Below are positions 34,261 through 44,075 of a stretch of 64,000 nucleotides of DNA, in pieces (position 1 is the stretch's first letter; each line of letters starts with the position of its first letter). The translations under genes and the position numbers were made by a program. Under the pieces are notes generated by a model. The model did no database searches and was not told where the DNA came from. It saw nothing but the letters and a program-made list of their open reading frames with translations. Location of the stretch: NCBI RefSeq assembly GCF_003989825.1, contig NZ_RZHE01000006.1:310001-374000 (forward strand), written 5' to 3'. Source of the stretch: Vreelandella populi. Lineage in GTDB: Bacteria > Pseudomonadota > Gammaproteobacteria > Pseudomonadales > Halomonadaceae.

Positions 34261-37200
34261 ATGCAACGACTGCTCCGTACGCCGGGTGCCTGGCCCTATC
34301 TGATTGCCATCTTCCTCAACGCCTTTGTTGATCTAGGCCACAAAATCGTCATTCAGAACACGATTTTCAAAAGCTATGAGGGCACCACCCAAATCGTGCT
34401 GACAGCACTCGTCAATGCCTTGATTCTACTGCCGTTTATCCTGCTGTTCACACCTGCCGGGCATGCCGCTAATGCCTACCCCAAAGTACGTATCATGCGC
34501 ATCTCAGCCTGGGTGGCGGTCGGCGTATCGCTAGGTATTACCGCCGCCTACTATTACGGCCTGTTCTGGGTGGCGTTTACCATGACGTTGCTGCTGGCTA
34601 TTCAGTCAGCGTTTTATTCTCCGGCCAAGTATGGCTTGGTCAAAGGCCTGTTTGGCAAGTCACATCTGGCCGAGGCCAACGGCCTTATTCAGGCAGTCAC
34701 CATTGGCGCCATTCTAGCGGGTACGCTTGCCTTTACTGCGCTGTTTGAGCACTGGGTGATATCGACCAACCAAACGCCGGGCCAGATGCTTGGCCATATT
34801 GCTCCGCTTGGCTGGTTGCTGGTGGCCAATAGTCTCATGCAGGCGCTTTTGCTGTACCGCCTACCGCTGGACAGCGCGGCTACCCCGGATGAAAAACTTG
34901 CCTGGAAACGCTACTGGCGCGGTCAGACCGCTCGCGAAAACCTCAGCATCGTGGCCCGCCAGCCGGTACTTAGGCTTTCGATTATTGGACTAGCAACCTT
35001 CTGGTCAGTGGGCCAGGTACTGCTAGCCGCTTTCCCGGCCTATGCCAAATCAGCGCTAAGTATCGATAACACGCTAGTGTTACAAGGCATTCTGGCCGCC
35101 AGCGGCGTGGGAATCGCCTTGGGCTCGATGCTGGCCAGCAAGTTTTCCCATAACCGTATCGAAACCGGGCTGATCCCGGTAGGCGCGCTGGGTGTGGCCG
35201 TGGGGCTTGGGTGTCTGCCGCTGTTTTCTACTCCGCTTACTCAGGCGCTTAATTTTGTGTTTATCGGCGTGATGGGCGGGCTGTTCATTGTGCCCTTGAA
35301 CGCACTGATTCAGTTTCACGCCACCGAGCGGGAGCTGGGCACCGTACTGGCCGCTAACAACTGGATTCAGAACCTGGCCATGCTGGGCTTTTTGATCGTA
35401 ACCGCGCTCTTTGCCCTGGCTGGCGCCGATAGCCGTTACCTGCTGGTACTCATTTCAGCAGTAGCGCTGGTTGGCGGCGCCTACACCGTGGTCAAGTTAC
35501 CCCAGAGCCTAGTGCGCTTTCTGCTCAGTTTTCTGCTGACTCGCCATTACCGGGTGGATGTTCATGGCCTGGAAAACCTTCCTTCCCAGGGCGGCGTCCT
35601 GCTTCTAGGCAACCATATCAGTTGGGTGGATTGGGCCATGGTACAGATCGCAAGCCCCCGCCCGGTACGTTTTGTCATGCTTAGAAGCGTCTATGAACGC
35701 TGGTACCTGCGCGGTTTCTTCAAGGCGCTAGGCTGTATTCCCATTGAGCGTGGGAGCAACGCACGCCAGGCGCTGGAAACCGTTGCGGAGCAGCTTAATG
35801 CAGGCGAAGTAGTGTGCCTTTTTCCGGAAGGTGCGATCAGCCGCACCGGCCAGCTCGGTGAATTTCGCAGCGGCTATCAGCGAGCGTGTGAAATGGCCAA
35901 CCCCGACGTCAAGATCGTGCCGTTTTATCTGCGCGGCCTGTGGGGCAGCCAGTTCTCGCGCTCCTCAAGCAAGCTGAAGGTACTTCGCAACGCGCCACTG
36001 CACCGCTCGGTCATTGTCGCCTTTGGTGGACCGCTACCCAAGGAGACCCGAGCCGATGTGCTCAAGCGACGTATCTTCGATCAGGCCACGCGCTCATGGC
36101 AGCACGCCATGGACGACCTGCAAACCCTGCCCGATGCGTGGATCAGAAGCGTCAAACGCCGCCCGGGTGAGCTTGCCCTGGCAGACTCGCTAAGTCGCCC
36201 CTTGAAGGCAGCTACGGCCCTTACCGCCAGCCTGCTGATGGCCAAGCGGATTCGCAAGCTCAGCCTTGCTCAAAACGTAGGTCTGCTATTGCCTACCAGC
36301 AGCGCAGGCGTACTCGCCAACATGGCAACACTGCTGGCCGGTAAAACAGTGGTCAACCTTAATTACACCGCAAGCCAAGCGGCCTTGGCTTCCGCGCTGG
36401 CTCAAGCCGAAATAAGCACCGTGTTCACCTCACAGCGCTTTGTAGAGAAACTTACGCAGCGTGGTCTTGATGTAGACGCCCTCCTGGCCAACCACCGTGT
36501 GGTTTACCTGGAAACACTGCAAGCTTCGATCGGCCGCATCGAACGGGTAAGCATGTGGCTGACCGTGCGCTTATTGCCCACCCGGCTTTTGCGCCAGTGC
36601 TTCTGCCGTTCGCACAACGGCAACGCCACAGCCGTCATCCTCTTTTCAAGCGGCAGCGAAGGCCAGCCCAAGGGCGTCATGCTCAGTCACCATAACTTGA
36701 TGGCCAACATCAAACAGACGTCGGATGCGCTGAATACCGAGCACGACGATGTGATGATGGCCTCGCTGCCGCTATTTCATGCCTTCGGCTTAACAGTGAC
36801 CCAGTTTCTGCCGTTAATCGAGGGGCTGCCGCTGGTGTGTCACCCAGACCCCACTGATGCAGCCGGTATTGCCAGGGCGATTGCCCGGAACCGGGCAACC
36901 ATCATGTGCGGCACATCAAGCTTTTTGCGTCTGTTTACCCGTAGCTCCAAGGTTCATCCGCTCATGCTGGATAGTTTGCGCGTGGTGGTCGCCGGGGCAG
37001 AGAAGGTCGACGACAGCGTGCGCGAAGCCTTCCAGCATAAATTTCACAAGTTGATTTTTGAGGGCTACGGCGCAACGGAAACCGCACCGGTTGCCGCGGT
37101 TAACCTGCCCGATGCGCTGGATATTAACTATCTCCAGGTGCAACGTGGTGCCAAGGTAGGCAGTGTGGGCATGCCGCTGCCGGGCACAAGCTTCAAGATT

Positions 37201-37743
37201 GTCGACCCCGAAAATTTTACAGAACTGCCCACCAATGAGGCTGGCATGATTCTGATCAGTGGCCCACAGGTGATGCAGGGGTATCTTCACGATGCCGAGC
37301 GCACCGCCAGCGCATTGCGCGATATCAATGGCCAGCGCTGGTACGTGACGGGAGACAAGGGGTATCTGGATGACGACGGCTTTTTAACCATCGTCGACCG
37401 CTATTCGCGATTTGCCAAAATTGGCGGAGAAATGGTGGGACTCGCCTCAGTCGAGCAGGCCGTAAAAGCCGTACTGCCAGATCCGGACACCGCCGTCATG
37501 GCTGTTACCGTACCGGACGCCAGCAAAGGCGAACGTATCGTGCTGCTCTCTGAAACACCGCTGGATGCGCAATCAGTAAGATCAAGCATGCTGGAAAATA
37601 GCGTCTCACCGATGATGCTACCCAGCCACTGGCTTACCGTAGATGCGCTGCCCACTTTAGGCTCCGGCAAGCCCGATATTGCCGGTGCCAAGCGTCTGGC
37701 CCAGGAGAAGCTGGCCGAAAGCAGCGCGCTTTCCTCAGGGTGA
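34261..37743 (+). CDS. aas: LplT-PlsC-Aas fusion: lysophospholipid importer plus acyltransferase/acyl-ACP synthetase
   Basis: 1160 aa, three domains in one chain. Residues 1-425: 12-TM MFS domain of the LplT type. Residues 427-625: PlsC/2-acyl-GPE acyltransferase with H452-x4-D457 (GNHISWVDW) and [10 protein letters not shown] at 521-530. Residues 640-1150: AMP-forming acyl-ACP synthetase with P-loop [10 protein letters not shown] (796-805), ATE motif YGATETAPV and hinge [17 protein letters not shown]. In E. coli these are two genes (lplT, aas). Known role: import of lysophosphatidylethanolamine and reacylation to phospholipid using ACP-bound fatty acid. The fusion physically couples transport with repair. 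XRE regulator is divergent across an inverted repeat. Confidence 0.88.
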   Translation: MQRLLRTPGAWPYLIAIFLNAFVDLGHKIVIQNTIFKSYEGTTQIVLTALVNALILLPFILLFTPAGHAANAYPKVRIMRISAWVAVGVSLGITAAYYYGLFWVAFTMTLLLAIQSAFYSPAKYGLVKGLFGKSHLAEANGLIQAVTIGAILAGTLAFTALFEHWVISTNQTPGQMLGHIAPLGWLLVANSLMQALLLYRLPLDSAATPDEKLAWKRYWRGQTARENLSIVARQPVLRLSIIGLATFWSVGQVLLAAFPAYAKSALSIDNTLVLQGILAASGVGIALGSMLASKFSHNRIETGLIPVGALGVAVGLGCLPLFSTPLTQALNFVFIGVMGGLFIVPLNALIQFHATERELGTVLAANNWIQNLAMLGFLIVTALFALAGADSRYLLVLISAVALVGGAYTVVKLPQSLVRFLLSFLLTRHYRVDVHGLENLPSQGGVLLLGNHISWVDWAMVQIASPRPVRFVMLRSVYERWYLRGFFKALGCIPIERGSNARQALETVAEQLNAGEVVCLFPEGAISRTGQLGEFRSGYQRACEMANPDVKIVPFYLRGLWGSQFSRSSSKLKVLRNAPLHRSVIVAFGGPLPKETRADVLKRRIFDQATRSWQHAMDDLQTLPDAWIRSVKRRPGELALADSLSRPLKAATALTASLLMAKRIRKLSLAQNVGLLLPTSSAGVLANMATLLAGKTVVNLNYTASQAALASALAQAEISTVFTSQRFVEKLTQRGLDVDALLANHRVVYLETLQASIGRIERVSMWLTVRLLPTRLLRQCFCRSHNGNATAVILFSSGSEGQPKGVMLSHHNLMANIKQTSDALNTEHDDVMMASLPLFHAFGLTVTQFLPLIEGLPLVCHPDPTDAAGIARAIARNRATIMCGTSSFLRLFTRSSKVHPLMLDSLRVVVAGAEKVDDSVREAFQHKFHKLIFEGYGATETAPVAAVNLPDALDINYLQVQRGAKVGSVGMPLPGTSFKIVDPENFTELPTNEAGMILISGPQVMQGYLHDAERTASALRDINGQRWYVTGDKGYLDDDGFLTIVDRYSRFAKIGGEMVGLASVEQAVKAVLPDPDTAVMAVTVPDASKGERIVLLSETPLDAQSVRSSMLENSVSPMMLPSHWLTVDALPTLGSGKPDIAGAKRLAQEKLAESSALSSG

Positions 37744-37888
37744 TGCCAATAAAAAGACCTTCATGAATGATGAAGCGCCTACGCGTCTTCTCCTGATCGG
37801 TATTTAACCGCCCGCCGAGCTTATTTACCCAAGCCAGCGGGTGGGCGCGCTTTCTAGTCGTATTGCCAGGATGGCCTCGCGCTGTCCA

Positions 37889-39904
37889 CTATTCATTCTG
37901 CGAAGGCTTCACCCTGTACCGGGGTTTCTCAGCCTTTTGCTCGTCAGCTTTATTGGTGGTGTCATCTTTCCTGGCAGCTTCGTCGCTCTCTTCTGCGGTG
38001 CTTGGCTCTTCATCACCGGCGTCATCTTTCTCCGCGACAGACTCACTCTGTTCTGCGTCCTCGTTCTCCTCCCGACGCTCATGCACTTCCGCGCTTTCTT
38101 CCTCAGTAGTATCTTCCTCCTCAGAAGTAGACGCCGCTTCATCCAGACGCTTTTCATTCTCCGAGCGCGATGTGCTCTCTTTATCGCTTGCTGCCTGAAC
38201 GTTGCTTTTAATTGATTCGCCTTTAGCGACATCATGATGGCTGATTACCACCACTTCGCGCGGCCACCAGTCGGGATGATTATCGCGAATAAACGCCATT
38301 AACCGTTCACGAACCGTCATTTCCGCTGCCCAGCCCGCAAGGGGTTCCGATGCCATTAGATAACAGGTAACCGTTTGCGCCGTTGCGGTTTGCCCCGTGA
38401 CGTAGCAAAGCAGCTTGTGATGCTCGACAATAGCGTCCTCTTCCTTGGCAAACTCGATAAATTTTTCCCTGATAAGTGAAATATCGGCGCTTAGGTGAAG
38501 AATCAGCTCCAGGCTCCGGTACATCTTGGCACTTTTAACCGAGAGGTTTTCAAAGGGCTTGGAGGTAAAGTAGGTAACTGGCACGATCAACCGCCGATCA
38601 TCCCACACTCTCAAGCTGATGAACGTGTAAAAAATGCCCTCTACATAACACCACTGCCCTTCGAATATCACCAGGTCGCCAATCCGGATGGGCTTGGCGA
38701 GTGAAAGCTGAAACGAAGCAAGAATATTACCCAGCACAGCCTGGCCCGCGATACCCACGAGAACGGCCAGCACGCTGGCGGATGCCAGGATAGACAGCCC
38801 CAGCGTTTCAAACAGCTGGATCTGGCTAAGCACATAAATCGAAACGGCGATTACGGTTGCTAAAATGATGCCTCGGCGCAGTGCGTACAGGGTGGTCAGT
38901 AACTTACGCTCGTCCTTGGGCTTGGTGTCATCAATTTCGCCGACCAATCGGCGCGTCATGCGTAGCATGATGGTATCCACTACGCGCAGGGCAATCGTGC
39001 CCACAGCCCAGGCCATCACCGCAATCAGCATGATCCGAAAAGTCGTGGTTGCCACGGCTGAAAAGGACACCACGTAATTAAGCAACGTCTGAGCTACTGC
39101 CGACATGGTAATCAGTGATACCGGGCTTTTGATTCGCGTCGCAAAAATACTTAGCGCGCCCGAGGGTAGCCAGCGCGCGACCAACCCGACAAAACGGTAT
39201 ACCCCCCAGCCGACAGAAGCGATTATCAGTACAAACAAAGGGATGGCGATCCACTCCCAGAGGTTGAGCATTCCCACTGAGGTCTTCAAACGTTCGGGAA
39301 TATACCCTTCCAGCATGGAGGGGCCATGCTCTTCATAAAGCGTGGGAATTGCCGAAACGCTGTCCGGCATAATCAGCCAGATAGGATCCTGATCATCCAG
39401 CCGATACCGGCCTAACCGGATATCGTAGGTTTCGCCTTCAGCCTTGAGCGATGCGACCTCAATATCCCGTCGCGGCTCGCCTGTCCTTGGATTTTGCCCT
39501 GATGGGTCTTCAATGGCGGCATCCTGGCGCCCCGAAAGGTCAGAAGCGTTTATCCACTCCCCACGCCGAAGCACTTCAGCAAGCTGCTTGGCTAATTGCG
39601 TACCACGCTCCTGCTGCTCGCTACTCTCAAAGGCCGAAAGGTTGAGCACATGCGCCGCTGCCGCAAACTCCTCTTCCTCCGTCAACTGCAAAAAATTGCG
39701 CAGTGCATCACGCGGCGTTGACAGGCTCATATCCTCGGGCGCTTCATCAAGCCCTGGGTTTAACTCGTCAACTATGAACCAGCGGGCATCCTCGCTCTCT
39801 TCATTCTGCGCTTGCGCCAGACATCCGCTGGAAAATGCGAGCATTACGACCAGTACCATCCATACAGGCCACGCGCTTTGTGCTTTCATCATTGCCTTAT
39901 TCAT
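37889..39904 (-). CDS. MscS-family mechanosensitive channel with acidic C-terminal tail
   Basis: 671 aa. N-terminal signal (AWPVWMVLVVMLAFSSGC, ambiguous lipobox) and about 190 aa of periplasmic region, then four or five membrane spans from about residue 215. The pore/beta domain: LSILASASVLAVLVGIAGQAVLGNILASFQLSLAKPIRIGDLVI (about 375-420), a form of the TM3b AGAALAAG/ G-x-x-x-G pattern with conserved K-P-I-R-I-G-D. The last 85 residues are a low-complexity Glu/Asp/Ser/Lys tail. Known role: osmotic safety valve; suits a halophile facing dilution. Divergent from the subtilase gene with 223 nt between. Confidence 0.85.
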   Translation of the reverse strand: MNKAMMKAQSAWPVWMVLVVMLAFSSGCLAQAQNEESEDARWFIVDELNPGLDEAPEDMSLSTPRDALRNFLQLTEEEEFAAAAHVLNLSAFESSEQQERGTQLAKQLAEVLRRGEWINASDLSGRQDAAIEDPSGQNPRTGEPRRDIEVASLKAEGETYDIRLGRYRLDDQDPIWLIMPDSVSAIPTLYEEHGPSMLEGYIPERLKTSVGMLNLWEWIAIPLFVLIIASVGWGVYRFVGLVARWLPSGALSIFATRIKSPVSLITMSAVAQTLLNYVVSFSAVATTTFRIMLIAVMAWAVGTIALRVVDTIMLRMTRRLVGEIDDTKPKDERKLLTTLYALRRGIILATVIAVSIYVLSQIQLFETLGLSILASASVLAVLVGIAGQAVLGNILASFQLSLAKPIRIGDLVIFEGQWCYVEGIFYTFISLRVWDDRRLIVPVTYFTSKPFENLSVKSAKMYRSLELILHLSADISLIREKFIEFAKEEDAIVEHHKLLCYVTGQTATAQTVTCYLMASEPLAGWAAEMTVRERLMAFIRDNHPDWWPREVVVISHHDVAKGESIKSNVQAASDKESTSRSENEKRLDEAASTSEEEDTTEEESAEVHERREENEDAEQSESVAEKDDAGDEEPSTAEESDEAARKDDTTNKADEQKAEKPRYRVKPSQNE

Positions 39905-40127
39905 CCTGAGGGCGAAAAGTTCTACACCAACCGTTAGCAGGTAATACTGATGTATCCATGTCAGTGACGATGAAGAAACAAATTACAGCTTACGTTTATA
40001 GATGACGCAAGGCGAGGTCCTCGGCCCCACCGAGACAGGCGCCGGTTTGCCTTGGCATATTCATGTTCAGTTCAGCTAATGAGGCTATGCTGCGTGCAGT
40101 CAATCCGATACCGCTTGGGAAAGTGTA

Positions 40128-41900
40128 ATGGTAACAAAATATTGGAGCGTTAATCGGCTGGCTCCTGCGCTTGCATTCATGTTGATGCTGACTGCAACCG
40201 GCGCGACGGCTGAGCCTTTGCGAGTCGAACAGCTTCAGCGCTGCGGCAACCTGCTGGAGCTGGAAAGCCAGGAGTTCTGCCTGCACGTGAGCGGGCTTGA
40301 TGACACCAGTTTTGAGGTCAAGCTGAATGGTGCCCCGCTTCAGGCCGAAAACCTGAGCCACGATAACGACAAGGTGCGGGTGCGTATCTCAAGCGCTGAG
40401 ACGCAAAGCGGCCCGCTCTGGTTTGAGCAGCACGAACAGTCCAGTAACCCGCTCTGGGTCAGCCTCAAAGGCAGCCATGTGCTGGCGGCCACCGATCAGG
40501 AGGTGGCCAAGAACATGGATGACATTACCACCTACGTGGATCTGATCAGCCTAATCATAGAAGAAGACTACGACGGTGCCGAGGAGGCCCAGCGGCTGGC
40601 CGAAAAATACAACGCTGAAGTCGTCGGCATGATCCCACCGCTCAATACCTATCAACTGCGCTTACCCGTCGACAACCTGGAGGAGCGCGATGCGTTGGTG
40701 CTCAGGCTAGGCAGCGAGGTCAGCATTGATGCGGTAGTGGTCGAAGAGACAGGCGCAGAAGAAAGCATTGAAAGTGAGACGAACAGCCCGCCCGCGGCGG
40801 ATGACCAGGAGTGGGCATCGAATCGCTTTCTGGATGCAGTGAACTATTACCAGCGGCGTCTACCGCCCCAGAACGGGGATATCAAAACGCAGCCCATACG
40901 CATTGGCGTCATTGAGCGGGAGGTCGACTTTGATTCGCCGGATTTTGCCGATTACCTGGGCGACTGCCGCACCGACTCGCTTAGAACCTGTGTTTATGCA
41001 CGCGATGCTGCAAAGCCCGATGGGCACGGTACAACGGTTGCCGGCGTTTTTGCTGCGGCCTGGAATGAAGGTGGCAACAGTGGTTTTCTACGCGGGCTGG
41101 ACGAGGTAGGCCCAGGCTTTGAGGTGATTGTGGACCGTAATTCGGATGCAGGTATTACCGCCAATATCGCCGCCTCGGTGAACCTTGTGGAAGACGGTGC
41201 CCGAGTACTCAACTGGAGCTGGGGCATCCATCGGATAGGCGCTACCGACATTAACGGGGATGAGGTTGATTCATTAGTGCGCTCAGGCATCGCCATGAGC
41301 GGTTACGAAGAACTGCTTGAAGAGTTCTTCTTATGGCTGCGCCGAGAACATCCGGATGTGGTGGTCGTGAATTCAGCGGGCAACGCATCATCGTTTTCTG
41401 GGAGTGACGATTATCGACTGCCCTCCTCGTTCGTGACCGAGCAGCTGTTCGTGGTGGGTGGGCATGAGCGCAGTGATGAGGACGTTCCTGTGGAAGATCC
41501 CCGTTACGTGATCAAACGCGAAGCATCGAATATCGATATGCGCGTGGATATCACTGCGGCGGCCTGCGTACGCGGGTCTTCCCTGATAGAGGGTGAGCAA
41601 GGCGAGGCCCATTGTGGAACCTCCTACGCAACCCCGCTGGTGGCTGGCCTGTTGGCCGCCATGATGTCGATAGACCCAGAACTCACGCCAGCGCAGTTAC
41701 GCATCCTGCTACGCCGCGGCGCCATGACCATCGGTGAAGAGTATGATTTCGAGCCGACAGATGCCGATGATCTGACCGCGCCCATTTTACCGTCAGAACG
41801 CGCCAATGATCTAAACCATCCGGATATCGGCCTTTCCGCTCGACTGAATATGTACAAGACGCTGGATCTAACCGTGCAGAGTCTGGAGAGAGAGCGTTAG
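40128..41900 (+). CDS. Subtilisin-like (S8) serine protease with altered catalytic Asp
   Basis: 590 aa, secreted: signal peptide to about residue 28, a prodomain-like region (residues 155-206, KYNAEVVGMIPPLNTYQLRL type, fervidolysin-like), then the S8 domain. His300 (PDGHGTTVAG), Asn419 (NSAGNAS) and Ser499 (CGTSYATPLVAG) are present. The Asp motif, normally V-I-D-T/S-G, reads GVIE263-REVDFDSPDF, so Glu stands at the Asp position. Ser and His intact suggest a working or recently altered enzyme; Asp267/Asp269 nearby might substitute. Acidic overall. Divergent from mscS-like gene. Substrate unknown. Confidence 0.83.
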   Translation: MVTKYWSVNRLAPALAFMLMLTATGATAEPLRVEQLQRCGNLLELESQEFCLHVSGLDDTSFEVKLNGAPLQAENLSHDNDKVRVRISSAETQSGPLWFEQHEQSSNPLWVSLKGSHVLAATDQEVAKNMDDITTYVDLISLIIEEDYDGAEEAQRLAEKYNAEVVGMIPPLNTYQLRLPVDNLEERDALVLRLGSEVSIDAVVVEETGAEESIESETNSPPAADDQEWASNRFLDAVNYYQRRLPPQNGDIKTQPIRIGVIEREVDFDSPDFADYLGDCRTDSLRTCVYARDAAKPDGHGTTVAGVFAAAWNEGGNSGFLRGLDEVGPGFEVIVDRNSDAGITANIAASVNLVEDGARVLNWSWGIHRIGATDINGDEVDSLVRSGIAMSGYEELLEEFFLWLRREHPDVVVVNSAGNASSFSGSDDYRLPSSFVTEQLFVVGGHERSDEDVPVEDPRYVIKREASNIDMRVDITAAACVRGSSLIEGEQGEAHCGTSYATPLVAGLLAAMMSIDPELTPAQLRILLRRGAMTIGEEYDFEPTDADDLTAPILPSERANDLNHPDIGLSARLNMYKTLDLTVQSLERER

Positions 41901-41929
41901 GCTCCAGCAGGTGGCCGAATTGAACGCTT

Positions 41930-41954
41930 CAAAAGCCCACCCCGCAGGGTGGGC
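41930..41954 (-). terminator. Terminator of the DUF1275 gene
   Basis: GCCCACCC, tetraloop, GGGTGGGC, followed on the minus strand by TTTTGAAG. Perfect 8-bp GC stem between two convergent genes. Confidence 0.75.
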
Positions 41955-41970
41955 ACACACATGCGATCCA

Positions 41971-42708
41971 CTATGCCCTTCCGGGAAACATCAGCCTGCT
42001 GGCCGTACGTACCGTGACCACGATGGCACTCACGGCAACAACGATCAGAAACACGCCCAGGGCCAGCATGGCTCTGAAGCCAAACAGGTCAAACAGCGCC
42101 AACCCGATCATGCATCCGCCCAGAAATGAAAAAATCGTCGTCAGGTGGGTATATAGCTGCTTGCGAAAAGCATGCCGGTCAAGCGACGTATCGCGCGACA
42201 CGAAAGACAGCAGGAACGAACCCAGCGCGATGCCGGCATCCGTCAGCGTGCCGGTCACGTGGGTGGCTCTTACCCGGCCGTTGGATAGCTGGGTTGACGT
42301 CGAGTTGTGCACCCCCATCAGAAAGCCCAGCGTGACCAGCGCTTCTGCATTGAAGCGCGCCGAGTACATGAAGATTTCAAACACCGAAAGCCCCGTCAAC
42401 ACCACCCCTTCGGCCAGCAGTATCAGGCAAAAGATGGTTCTGAGTCTCTGCCCCGCGATGACGACGATGCGTGCAAGCATACTGCCGATCACGAACGCCA
42501 TTATCAACGCGGCCAGAAACATGAAACCGTGGGTGTCGGCGCTGGCCACTTCGCTCGACATCTGCGAGGCATTGCCGCTCATATGAGAAGGCAGAAAACC
42601 AAAGGCGCCCAGCGCCATGGCATTGAGAATACCGGCAGCCGTCGCAAGCACCAGTGCCAGATAACGGTCTTCGGTATGCGACCGGGCTTTCTTCTTTTTG
42701 ATCAGCAA
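41971..42708 (-). CDS. DUF1275 (YoaK-type) membrane protein
   Basis: 245 aa with six membrane spans. AAGILNAMALGAFGFLPSHM then SGNASQMSSEVA (about 20-50) is the DUF1275 signature (G-x-x-N-x-x-x-x-x-G-x-x-S-H-x-S-G-N-x-x). A TTG start at 42708 is proposed because GGTGGGAGAG precedes it; there is no ATG near and an upstream TTG at 42756 lacks an SD. Function of the family is not established; membrane transport is often assumed. Convergent with the subtilase. Confidence 0.8.
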   Translation of the reverse strand: MLIKKKKARSHTEDRYLALVLATAAGILNAMALGAFGFLPSHMSGNASQMSSEVASADTHGFMFLAALIMAFVIGSMLARIVVIAGQRLRTIFCLILLAEGVVLTGLSVFEIFMYSARFNAEALVTLGFLMGVHNSTSTQLSNGRVRATHVTGTLTDAGIALGSFLLSFVSRDTSLDRHAFRKQLYTHLTTIFSFLGGCMIGLALFDLFGFRAMLALGVFLIVVAVSAIVVTVRTASRLMFPGRA

Positions 42709-42944
42709 GGATACTCTCCCACCACCTGACAGACAGTGATTACGACGCTGATACAAAAGAATAGTTCTCGTTTATCTAATTAAGCACTTGCTTTATCAAT
42801 GCTGGCCTCAGCCGTTAAAAGCCACGCCCCTCGGCAAGGTCTTCTTGAGTTCACTATGCTTAAAGTGCGTAAAACCTCTGGCATCTACTTAATAACTCGC
42901 TAAGCTCTTATGTTTTTACATAAGTTCAGGCCACGAAGGACATT

Positions 42945-43163
42945 ATGGGTCTTCAAGAAATCGCTTTTGGCGGCATTTATCTCAGCCCCCTGCTGATTTA
43001 CGCATTGATCGGGTTTGTCGCGACTCTAGTGGCTCGCTCACTTCTCCACTGGATCGTCGGGCAAACTGCGCTGTGGTACGAGGCATGGTTCGACATCTCT
43101 CTTTTTGTCATCCTCACGGCAGCCACCACCTTCATTTTTACCATTCTGCTTGAAAGCCCTTAA
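42945..43163 (+). CDS. aaeX: AaeX-like DUF1656 small membrane protein
   Basis: 72 aa with two hydrophobic segments. EIAFGGIYLSPLLIYALIGF is the DUF1656 signature, always placed directly before AaeA/AaeB-type genes. First gene of an aaeXAB-like operon (12-nt gap to aaeA). Exact function not known; assumed accessory to the efflux pump. Confidence 0.87.
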   Translation: MGLQEIAFGGIYLSPLLIYALIGFVATLVARSLLHWIVGQTALWYEAWFDISLFVILTAATTFIFTILLESP

Positions 43164-43175
43164 GAGAGACCCTTA

Positions 43176-44072
43176 ATGCGCCCTTCGCTTCGTATTCTGC
43201 TTACCCTTGTTATTGTCGCGATTGCCATTGCCGCCGGTGCCTGGCTATGGCGCTACTACCTTTATACGCCCTGGACGCGCGACGCCCGCGTGCATGCTGA
43301 AGTCGTCACCATTGCCCCCGACGTCTCCGGTTGGGTACGCACCCTTAACGTGGCCGATACCGATTACGTTGCCCAAGGCGACACGCTGTTCGAGATCGAC
43401 GATGCGCGCTATCAAGCGGCGGTGGATAAAGCTCAGGCAACGGTGGAACACCGCCAGGCAACGCTTGAGCTCAACCGAGCTGAAGCGGGTCGCCGCAATC
43501 AGTTGCGCAATAGCCAGGCGATTAGCGCCGAGGATCAGCAGATCGCCCAGGTGAATTCGCGCATTGCCGCCGCTGATCTTCAGCAGGCGGAGGCTGATCT
43601 GGCTAGCGCCCAGCTAGATTTGGAGAGAACCCGGATTACCGCGCCGGTCAGTGGGCATGTGCTGAATGTGCAATTTTCGGCAGGTAACTACGTCAACCGC
43701 GGCAATTCGGTATTGGCACTGATCGCCGCGAACTCCTACTACGTGGTGGGCTATTTTGAAGAAACCAAAATGGCCACGATTAACGTCGGCGACCCGGTGG
43801 ATGTCGTTTTAATGAACGGCGATACTCACCTGAACGGCCATGTGGCGGGTATCGGCCGGGGCATTGCCGACAGCAACACCAACCTGAACCAGCAACTGCT
43901 GCCCCAGGTAGCGCCTACGTTCAACTGGGTACGCCTGGCGCAGCGCATCCCGGTACGTATTGCTCTGGATGAAATTCCCGATGAAACGCTGCTGAGTGTA
44001 GGCATGACGGCAACCGTTCATGTCCGCCCTGCCGAGCGCTCTCCCGAAACCCCAGATGAACGGCCCGAGTAA
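43176..44072 (+). CDS. aaeA: Membrane-fusion (HlyD/AaeA family) subunit of aromatic-acid efflux pump
   Basis: 298 aa. One N-terminal membrane anchor (ILLTLVIVAIAIAAGAWLW), then DARVHAEVVTIAPDVSGWV (biotinyl-lipoyl half), a coiled-coil hairpin of about 80 residues (VEHRQATLELNRAEAGRRNQ then ISAEDQQIAQVNSRIAA), second lipoyl half ITAPVSGHVLNVQFSAGNYV and beta-barrel domain. This is the standard layout of periplasmic adaptor proteins. Forms the pump with AaeB; a TolC-like outer-membrane partner would be elsewhere. Confidence 0.88.
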   Translation: MRPSLRILLTLVIVAIAIAAGAWLWRYYLYTPWTRDARVHAEVVTIAPDVSGWVRTLNVADTDYVAQGDTLFEIDDARYQAAVDKAQATVEHRQATLELNRAEAGRRNQLRNSQAISAEDQQIAQVNSRIAAADLQQAEADLASAQLDLERTRITAPVSGHVLNVQFSAGNYVNRGNSVLALIAANSYYVVGYFEETKMATINVGDPVDVVLMNGDTHLNGHVAGIGRGIADSNTNLNQQLLPQVAPTFNWVRLAQRIPVRIALDEIPDETLLSVGMTATVHVRPAERSPETPDERPE

Positions 44073-44075
44073 ACC

